From contig QGUR01000249.1 in the NCBI GenBank assembly GCA_003242205.1, positions 1 through 7,055 on the forward strand: 7,055 bases of DNA, read 5' to 3'. Each line of letters starts with the position of its first letter. The first letter of the stretch is position 1. Source of the stretch: Chloroflexota bacterium. Lineage in GTDB: Bacteria; Chloroflexota; Anaerolineae; Aggregatilineales; Phototrophicaceae. The translations under genes were made by a program, and so were the position numbers. This document shows, piece after piece, positions 1 through 7,055 of this stretch. A model generated the notes under the pieces. That model saw only the letters and a list, made by a program, of their open reading frames with translations, ran no database searches and was not told where the DNA came from.

Positions 1-7
1 AAACAAA

Positions 8-2785
<2,778 letters not shown>

Positions 2786-2810
2786 GTCGGCTACTTAGCC
2801 ACAAAAACGG

Positions 2811-2838
2811 CAGGGCCGCCTGCATAGCGGCGGCCCTG
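2811..2838 (-). terminator. Intrinsic terminator, best for the minus strand
   Basis: A perfect 10-bp stem (CAGGGCCGCC and GGCGGCCCTG) closes an 8-base loop in the gap between two converging genes. On the - strand the stem is followed after three bases by a run of five T (complement of 2803-2807), the layout of a rho-independent terminator for the GlsB-like gene. On the + strand the stem is followed by AAAACGCAGAAA with no T-run, so it is a poor terminator for ppdK. Confidence 0.7.
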
Positions 2839-2860
2839 AAAACGCAGAAAGCTAGTGAAA

Positions 2861-2893
2861 AGAAAAGCGCCCCGTGATGGGGTGCTTTTCTCT
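2861..2893 (+). terminator. Intrinsic terminator of ppdK
   Basis: A 13-bp stem pairs 2861-2873 with 2879-2891 around the loop GTGAT. It has a GC-rich top and a base made of an A-run facing a T-run, and leads into CTTATCTATTG. In the + strand RNA all 13 pairs form, counting one G-U (2869 with 2883). In the - strand RNA that position becomes an A-C mismatch, although TTTTC follows there too. It therefore fits best as the ppdK terminator, with possible activity in the other direction. Confidence 0.8.
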
Positions 2894-2915
2894 TATCTAT
2901 TGCTGTCTTATTGCG

Positions 2916-3203
2916 TCAGGATCGCCTGAGCGCTCTGAGGATTGCCAGCAGGACGATCGCGCCGATGGTGGCGACCACAAGCGACACGATAACGCCGGTA
3001 ATGCCGCCCTCCGGACGGCTGATCCCCAGCAAGCTAACGATCAGGCCGCCGATCACGGAACCCAGCAACCCGACGATGATGTCGGTAATCAACGGCTGAT
3101 CCGTACTCATGATCGAATGCGCGATAGCACCCGCGATCGCGCCGATAATCAGCCAGCCGATACATACAAACGGAGCGGCGAGAATATCAGCAATGATGTC
3201 CAT
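2916..3203 (-). CDS. GlsB/YeaQ/YmgE family small membrane protein
   Basis: A 95-residue, very hydrophobic, Gly/Ile/Val-rich protein with three predicted membrane segments, about residues 10-31, 39-60 and 67-90, and a basic tail (LRALRRS). The patterns GWLIIGAIAGAIAHSIM and DIIVGLLGSVIGG, with a final ATIGAIVLLAILR helix, are typical of the transglycosylase-associated/GlsB family (Pfam PF04226), whose members are usually 80-100 residues. The family is often induced by stress, but its biochemical role is unclear and the 'transglycosylase-associated' name says little about function. The start is supported by GGAGG at 3214-3218, 10 bases upstream of the ATG. It stands alone, converges on ppdK, and has its own strong promoter upstream. 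Confidence 0.88.
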   Translation of the reverse strand: MDIIADILAAPFVCIGWLIIGAIAGAIAHSIMSTDQPLITDIIVGLLGSVIGGLIVSLLGISRPEGGITGVIVSLVVATIGAIVLLAILRALRRS

Positions 3204-3265
3204 AAAGTTGGAACCTCCAGTGGAATTTGCATGATTCAGCCAGATTCAATTCACGCATTGCTTTC

Positions 3266-3293
3266 ATCATAACAGCATCAATTTCAAAGTCAA
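3266..3293 (-). promoter_or_regulatory. Sigma-70-type promoter of the GlsB-like gene
   Basis: Read on the - strand, a -35 box TTGACT (3288-3293) is separated by 16 bases from a -10 box TATGAT (3266-3271). A TG one base upstream of the -10 box makes an extended -10. The region is AT-rich compared with its surroundings. Transcription would start near 3259, leaving a leader of about 55 bases with GGAGG near its end. It is close to the bacterial consensus and correctly placed, but no operator could be identified. Confidence 0.72.
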
Positions 3294-3339
3294 TTACTTA
3301 TATTTGGAAATAATTTTCATACAATGAGAATGGTAGCGG

Positions 3340-3386
3340 TAGTGACACGGCGCGCCACGAGGAACCTCCCTCCTGCCGTGCCACTA
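3340..3386 (-). terminator. Hairpin downstream of the baeRF gene, possible terminator
   Basis: Two 12-base arms (3340-3351 and 3375-3386) pair around a 23-base loop. The single irregular position is an A-C mismatch on the + strand but a G-U pair in the - strand RNA, so the structure is better in the direction of the gene ending at 3420, about 34 bases upstream of it. No T-run follows directly, so it is not a classical intrinsic terminator. It could also protect the 3' end of the RNA. Confidence 0.4.
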
Positions 3387-3419
3387 TGCTGCGCTTGTTT
3401 GCAAGCCACCGCGGTGAGG

Positions 3420-4505
3420 TTAGAGCGCGTAGTACAGCCGCGCGGCGACATCGCCTTCCTCGTGCAGCAGCGTCGCCGCCTCGCCGTGTACCAGTTCGAT
3501 ATCGCCGTTGAGTTGAAGGACGCGGAAGGCCAGATTGTTGTCCTGCACCTCGTCGGCAAACGGCCACATCAGGATCAGCTTTTCAACACGCTGCATGTCC
3601 AGCGCCTCGCCGACAGCCTTGCGCCCCAGCGCCCCACGACCGCCAGATTTGGCGAAATCGATCACCTGAGAGACAAGCTCAAGCTCGTGCCGGCGTTCAT
3701 ATTCCAGCGCCAGCGGTTGAACGCGGTCGAGGATTTGCGTCGTTGTTTCGTTCATGGGGATGCTGGCGATACCGACGAGCAGGTCTTTCATCCGGTCGTT
3801 CAGCTGGTTCTTGAGGATGTGCGCCGCCTGCTCCGAGCCGCCGATGATGATGCGTTCGGTATCGTGCCGCTTCACCTGCTTCTCGATCTCGCCGATAATA
3901 CCGCGGAAAAAGCGCAGGCGATACTCATCCAGCATGTTCTCATACTGGTCGACGCCGGTCCCGCCATGTACGGCGGCGTTGTCGAGGCCCGGTCTGGGCG
4001 CGTTCATTTTCGTGCGCTCCGGGAAGTCATATTCTTCGATGTCGATTTCCATACTGCCCTGAAAACCGACCGAGCCAAGATAGGTAGTGAAGAAGCGCGC
4101 CTTCTCCTGATCGACCATGACAATCAGGTACGGCTCGTATTCGTCGATCATCCACAGCAGGTGGCCGATCTGCGGCCTGCCAAACCAGATCTGATTCTCG
4201 TCGATCCTGATCGGCAGTTCATAGACCGTCTGGAAAGACGCCCCGGCGATAACCGCCAGAGTCTTGCCGCCCGGTATGTACGTGCGAACGAGGTCTCGCA
4301 CCCGGTCGCGAATGTGGGGCCAGGCTTCGCGCTGGCCGGCATCCAGACTTCGCTCGAAGTTATCCAACTGGTTTTTGATCCAGATTTGCCAGGCAGGACG
4401 ATCGGCCTGGTTTTCGCGCGTCTCGTTATCCACGTCAACAAACAGCGTCAACGTGTGTTCGTCGGTTTGCGACAGCAATTGCCTTACGTCGTGCATGCCT
4501 AACAT
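3420..4505 (-). CDS. Bacterial archaeo-eukaryotic release factor-like protein (baeRF/Vms1-like)
   Basis: A 361-residue cytosolic protein with no signal peptide or membrane segment. Its layout matches the baeRF families related to eRF1 and Vms1. The N-terminal domain has TLTLFVDVD (18-26), a glycine-rich KTLAVIAGASFQTVYELP stretch (81-98) and a PYLIVMVDQEKARFF strand (125-139). A middle segment has HGGTGVDQ (180-187) followed by a long helix (about 190-214). The C-terminal RNase H/L7Ae-like domain has RIIIGGSEQ (218-226), GRGALGRKAVGEALDMQRVEKLIL (289-311) and a final EEGDVAARLYYAL. Family members are predicted to act on peptidyl-tRNA at stalled ribosomes, by analogy with Vms1/ANKZF1, but most are untested and I cannot assign the family number. 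AGGAG at 4512-4516, 6 bases upstream, supports this start over the ATG at codon 4. A long + strand reading frame covers the same bases but resembles nothing. The gene is flanked by hairpins and is probably transcribed alone. Confidence 0.8.
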   Translation of the reverse strand: MLGMHDVRQLLSQTDEHTLTLFVDVDNETRENQADRPAWQIWIKNQLDNFERSLDAGQREAWPHIRDRVRDLVRTYIPGGKTLAVIAGASFQTVYELPIRIDENQIWFGRPQIGHLLWMIDEYEPYLIVMVDQEKARFFTTYLGSVGFQGSMEIDIEEYDFPERTKMNAPRPGLDNAAVHGGTGVDQYENMLDEYRLRFFRGIIGEIEKQVKRHDTERIIIGGSEQAAHILKNQLNDRMKDLLVGIASIPMNETTTQILDRVQPLALEYERRHELELVSQVIDFAKSGGRGALGRKAVGEALDMQRVEKLILMWPFADEVQDNNLAFRVLQLNGDIELVHGEAATLLHEEGDVAARLYYAL

Positions 4506-4534
4506 GAGCGGCTCCTATATTCATTACGATTTTA

Positions 4535-4543
4535 ATTTTATCA
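4535..4543 (-). promoter_or_regulatory. Possible extended -10 promoter of the baeRF gene
   Basis: On the - strand TGATAAAAT reads as an extended -10 element (TG, one base, TAAAAT). It lies in the only AT-rich stretch (about 4517-4543) between the upstream YitT gene and this start, roughly 30 bases ahead of the ATG. I see no good -35 box at the right distance, so this is a weak call based on position and composition. Confidence 0.35.
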
Positions 4544-4573
4544 CGAGCAGGATGGCGTTGCCGCTTAGAAGGC

Positions 4574-4604
4574 CCTGAGTGTTGGCAGCATTGCCACACT
4601 CAGG
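4574..4604 (-). terminator. Strong hairpin after the YitT gene, candidate terminator
   Basis: Arms at 4574-4587 and 4592-4604 pair over 13 bp around the loop GCAT, with one unpaired T in the left arm. The hairpin lies 52 bases past the YitT stop codon and about 70 bases ahead of the baeRF start. On the - strand it is followed by GCCTTCTAAG, with no T-run, so termination would be inefficient or need another factor. It may instead define an RNA 3' end. The structure is certain in the sequence, its role is inferred. Confidence 0.5.
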
Positions 4605-4655
4605 CACGACCAGTCATGCTGTATCGAGTTGAGCAAGCGAATATGGGCGGAAAAC

Positions 4656-5546
4656 CTAGCCGCGCAGAGGCCCTTCAGCGCGCGTTTCCCGGAATCCCTC
4701 GCCAAACGCCGAGTGGCCCTGACCGATGACAAGGAAGGCATCGGGATCGGTTTGCATGACCAGCCGTTGTAGCTGGTTGACCTCAGGGCGGGAGACGGTG
4801 ACATAAAGCACCGTGCGCGCCTGTCCGGTGAACATGCCTTTGCCTTCCCATGCCGTCACGCCGCGACCGAGACGATGCAGCAGCGCGTCGGCCACCTCCG
4901 CCGGGCGGTTGGTGATGATGACGCCCGTACGGATGACGCTTGGGCCTTCGAGCACGTAGTCCGAGACGGCCGCGCCGATGTAGAGGGTAATCATGGCGTA
5001 GAGCGCCAGTTCCAAACCAAACGTCAGCCCGGCAGCGGCGATGACCAGCGTATCGGTATACAGCGCGCCGGCGCTCAGCGGAATGCCGAAGCGCTGGAGC
5101 AGGATACGGCTCAGCGTCGAAGTGCCGCCGAGCGTGCCGCCCGCGCGGTAGATCAGGCCGCCGCCAATGCCGCCGATGATGCCGCCGAAGATCGCATTCA
5201 GCAGAACGTCGTTGCTGATACCGCTGGGCGGAAAGACAGGCGTCAGCAGGTCGAGCATCAGGGAGTAGGCGACCGTCGCGTAGACCGTGGCCGCAACTGC
5301 GCGCCAGCCTCCCAGCATACGGAAGGCGAGAATTTGGATCGGGATATTGCCAAGCAGCACCACCAGACCAAGCGGCGTGCCGATCAGATGGTTGAGGATG
5401 ACGGCAACGCCGGAGATGCCGCTTGGCGCGATGCGAAACGGCGCTTCAAACACAATGACGGCGACCGCGGAGATAAACGCCCCCAGCGTGAGGAGAATGA
5501 ACGGGACAATCGACGCGCTCCACGGCGCGCGCTGTAGCTGCTGCAT
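4656..5546 (-). CDS. YitT family membrane protein (DUF161 plus DUF2179)
   Basis: A 296-residue integral membrane protein with about six hydrophobic segments in residues 13-199, followed by a soluble C-terminal domain at about 205-288. The membrane part has family landmarks: APSGISGVAVILNHL (40-54), LLGNIPIQILAF (64-75), GGIIGGIGGGLIYRAGGTLGGTS (121-143) and LALYAMITLYI (180-190). The tail has IRTGVIITN, GRGVTAWEGKGMFTG (227-241) and DPDAFLVIGQGHSAFGEGF (267-285), typical of DUF2179 (PF10035) after the YitT membrane domain (PF02588). Length and domain order are normal. The transported substrate, if any, is unknown, and the tail resembles small regulatory ligand-binding domains. Only a weak Shine-Dalgarno sequence (GACAGG, 5551-5556) precedes the ATG. 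The start is 25 bases after the stop of the upstream gene, so the two are probably co-transcribed and the pair may be translated in sequence. Confidence 0.92.
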   Translation of the reverse strand: MQQLQRAPWSASIVPFILLTLGAFISAVAVIVFEAPFRIAPSGISGVAVILNHLIGTPLGLVVLLGNIPIQILAFRMLGGWRAVAATVYATVAYSLMLDLLTPVFPPSGISNDVLLNAIFGGIIGGIGGGLIYRAGGTLGGTSTLSRILLQRFGIPLSAGALYTDTLVIAAAGLTFGLELALYAMITLYIGAAVSDYVLEGPSVIRTGVIITNRPAEVADALLHRLGRGVTAWEGKGMFTGQARTVLYVTVSRPEVNQLQRLVMQTDPDAFLVIGQGHSAFGEGFRETRAEGPLRG

Positions 5547-5571
5547 AACGCCTGTCTCAGCCCTTCTCGAT

Positions 5572-5880
5572 CTACTTCCAGTCCGCTTCGTCGGGGTACA
5601 GCGAGCGATATTTAATGCCGTAGCGCTGTTCGGCCATCATCTCGCCCACGCGCTCGCGCCAGCGCAGATAATGCGCCGTCTCCTTATGCCGGTCGGCGTC
5701 TTCAGGCGTACGGTAAATCTCGGTCAGCACAAACTTCGTCGGGTCTTCGATTTCCTGAAAGAAATCGAAGCGAACGTTGCCCGGTTCCTGATTGCTGTTG
5801 CGGACGTTATCGAGCGTCGCCTCGATGAACTGGTCGACGTATTCCGGCTTAACGCGAATGTGGACATGTACGATGTGCAT
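5572..5880 (-). CDS. Antibiotic biosynthesis monooxygenase-fold protein, LsrG-like
   Basis: A 102-residue soluble protein of the dimeric alpha/beta-barrel ABM family (PF03992), at the usual family length. An opening strand (MHIVHVHIRVKPEYVDQFIEAT) is followed by EPGNVRFDFFQ (32-42), FVLTEIYRTPEDADRHKETAHY (50-71) and a closing strand with YRSLYPDEADW. The EPGN.RFD, E.Y and HK.T.HY patterns closely resemble E. coli LsrG, which acts on the phosphorylated form of autoinducer-2. The same family also holds small quinol monooxygenases and reactive-metabolite enzymes. There are no other lsr genes nearby, so the LsrG reaction should not be assumed. AGAGGA ends 4 bases before the ATG. The 93 bases upstream show no convincing promoter. 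The YitT gene follows 25 bases downstream, suggesting joint expression. Confidence 0.87.
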   Translation of the reverse strand: MHIVHVHIRVKPEYVDQFIEATLDNVRNSNQEPGNVRFDFFQEIEDPTKFVLTEIYRTPEDADRHKETAHYLRWRERVGEMMAEQRYGIKYRSLYPDEADWK

Positions 5881-5973
5881 GGTGTCCTCTCTTTGTCGGA
5901 ATCACGAGCCTGTAGCAATTGTGGCCGGCAGACGAAAACATGCAACGTGCGCTGACGCCTGTTCAGAAACCCG

Positions 5974-6834
5974 CTATCCAATCGCCAGCGCCACCACACC
6001 GGCCACCATCACCGTTGCCGCCCACATGCGCCGGCGCGCGTCGCCTTCCGCCAGCAGACGCGCGCCGAACAGCGCGCCGATCAGGATGCTGATCTCGCGG
6101 GCGGGCGCGACGTAACTCACCGGGCTGAACGTCAACGCCGTTAGCACCAGTATATAACTGAGCGGGCTGAGGATGGCGACGCCGAGCGTCTCACGTCTGT
6201 GCAGCTTCCAGTGATACGCTATTTCGGCGCGATGCCGAAGGGCATACGGCACGAGGATAATGCCGCGCGCCGTACTGCATGCCCAGTCATAAAGCAGCGG
6301 CGGAAACACCAGCGTTGTCACCGCCTGCTTATCCCATAGCGTGTAGGCCGCGATGATGACGCCGGTCATGAGCGCGTACATCACGCCCTGCGCCGCGCCG
6401 TTCTCGCGGAACTTACGCGGATCGCCGGTCAGGATGAAGACGCCGATGCCGATGCAGGCCGCGCCGACCAGCGCCAGCGGCGTGGGCCGCTCACCCAACA
6501 GCAGAATCGCCGCCGTCGTTGAAAGCATCGGCCCGGTTCCGCGCGCCAGCGGGTAAACCAGCGACAGATCGCCCTTTTGATAGCCTTTGCCGAGCAGCGT
6601 GAAATAGCCGATATGCAGCACGCCGCTTCCCAGCACAAAGACAAGGTGCATGGGCGTCAGCGGCGGTTGATCCACCACCAGAATGTAAAGCGCCAGCGGC
6701 AGATAGATCAGGCTTTGCAGGGTCGTCATCAACCAGACAAAGCCGACGCCGCCGCTGACGCGCTTGGCGAATAAATTCCACGTCGCATGCAATACAGCCG
6801 ACGATAAGACCAGGGCGACTGCCAGGCCTGTCAT
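5974..6834 (-). CDS. EamA/DMT superfamily transporter
   Basis: A 286-residue inner-membrane protein with about ten predicted membrane helices arranged as two EamA repeats (PF00892), the usual size for drug/metabolite transporters. Repeat one begins with LHATWNLFAKR (15-25) and ends with SLVYPLARGTGPMLS (91-105) and GERPTPLALVGAACIGIGVFIL (114-135). Repeat two begins near residue 150 (VMYALMTGVIIAAYTLWDKQA) and ends with SYVAPAREISILIGALFGARLLAEGD (240-265) and a final helix. The substrate cannot be told from sequence; relatives export amino acids, nucleotides, sugars or drugs. The start is supported by AAGGA at 6844-6848, 9 bases upstream of the ATG. The lactonase-type gene ends 83 bases upstream and the ABM-fold gene starts 93 bases downstream, all in the same direction. 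Confidence 0.92.
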   Translation of the reverse strand: MTGLAVALVLSSAVLHATWNLFAKRVSGGVGFVWLMTTLQSLIYLPLALYILVVDQPPLTPMHLVFVLGSGVLHIGYFTLLGKGYQKGDLSLVYPLARGTGPMLSTTAAILLLGERPTPLALVGAACIGIGVFILTGDPRKFRENGAAQGVMYALMTGVIIAAYTLWDKQAVTTLVFPPLLYDWACSTARGIILVPYALRHRAEIAYHWKLHRRETLGVAILSPLSYILVLTALTFSPVSYVAPAREISILIGALFGARLLAEGDARRRMWAATVMVAGVVALAIG

Positions 6835-6917
6835 GGGAATGCGTCCTTGTAGGGGAGAAATCTGCCAACCGGTCAGCGCCGGCCAGTGTTTTAAGGATAC
6901 CTGAAAACGACCTCGCT

Positions 6918-7055
6918 TTAAACCTCGATCATCTCGATGCAGACGGGCGTCGGCGTGTTGGTCACGACGCCGGTATCCTCCAGCACGCCGGTTGTCCCGT
7001 CGACGCGGAACGTTACGATCGTGTCGCTGTCCTGATTGGCGGCCAGCAGGAATCC
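6918..7055 (-). CDS. C-terminal end of a lactonase-type 6-phosphogluconolactonase, partial
   Basis: The last 45 codons and TAA stop of a gene that continues beyond the right edge. The translation begins GFLLAANQDSDTIVTFRVD, goes on TTGVLEDTGV and ends TPTPVCIEMIEV. This matches the last blade of the seven-bladed beta-propeller lactonase family (PF10282, as in YbhE/Pgl), where a G.FLL.ANQ.SD.I..F..D..TG.L pattern leads to a P.PVC closing strand. The family hydrolyses 6-phosphogluconolactone in the oxidative pentose phosphate pathway, though not every member has been shown to do so. Start, promoter and active-site region are not visible. The DMT transporter gene starts 83 bases downstream with no clear terminator between, so read-through is possible. 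Confidence 0.85.
   Translation of the reverse strand, partial: GFLLAANQDSDTIVTFRVDGTTGVLEDTGVVTNTPTPVCIEMIEV

Noticed and set aside
3324..4502. A 392-codon open frame on the + strand opposite the baeRF gene
   Set aside because: It is longer than the - strand gene, but its translation has no recognisable domain and no clear Shine-Dalgarno sequence, while the - strand protein matches a known family and has AGGAG at the right distance.
4875..5537. A 220-codon open frame on the + strand opposite the YitT gene
   Set aside because: Its Arg/Asp/Gln-rich low-complexity translation is what the reverse of a membrane-protein gene gives; the - strand YitT assignment is solid.
5881..5973. Promoter-like hexamers ahead of the ABM-fold gene (TTGCAT at 5940-5945)
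   Set aside because: The box 17 bases downstream (ACAATT) is a poor -10 match, and no other pair in the gap is better, so no promoter is called.
6865..6886. Possible hairpin between the lactonase and DMT transporter genes
   Set aside because: On the - strand it needs three G-U pairs in eight and has no T-run after it, so it cannot be told from chance in GC-rich DNA.

Overview
This is an ordinary-looking stretch of bacterial chromosome, GC-rich by eye. It carries one large gene on the + strand (pyruvate, phosphate dikinase) and six genes on the - strand, the last cut by the right edge. There are no RNA genes, CRISPR arrays, insertion sequences or phage genes that I can support. The gene set (PPDK, an archaeo-eukaryotic-type release factor homologue, YitT, a beta-propeller 6-phosphogluconolactonase) and the flavour of the proteins recall environmental Chloroflexota such as Anaerolineae. 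That placement is an inference from general resemblance and needs a protein search.

Left part (1-3300): ppdK (8-2785, +) converges on a small GlsB/YeaQ-type membrane protein gene (2916-3203, -). The 130-base gap holds two strong hairpins. Each is better built for one direction of transcription, so they look like back-to-back terminators. The small membrane gene has a good Shine-Dalgarno sequence and a near-consensus promoter (TTGACT-N16-TATGAT with an extended -10), the clearest promoter in the window.

Middle (3300-4655): a single gene for a bacterial eRF1/Vms1-like (baeRF) protein lies between intergenic hairpins, probably as its own transcription unit. It keeps the three-part layout of the family and has an unusual GG...Q loop where the peptide-release loop would be expected.

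Right part (4656-7055): four - strand genes, in transcription order the 3' end of a lactonase-type 6-phosphogluconolactonase, an EamA/DMT transporter, an LsrG-like antibiotic-biosynthesis-monooxygenase-fold protein, and a YitT-family membrane protein. The last two are 25 bases apart and probably co-transcribed. The other gaps are 83 and 93 bases, so a longer operon is possible but unproven. No single pathway links these genes: the recognisable roles are central carbon metabolism (ppdK, phosphogluconolactonase), membrane transport or stress (DMT, YitT, GlsB-like) and possible ribosome rescue (baeRF). I found no convincing sign of a new multi-gene system. The baeRF protein is the most interesting item.
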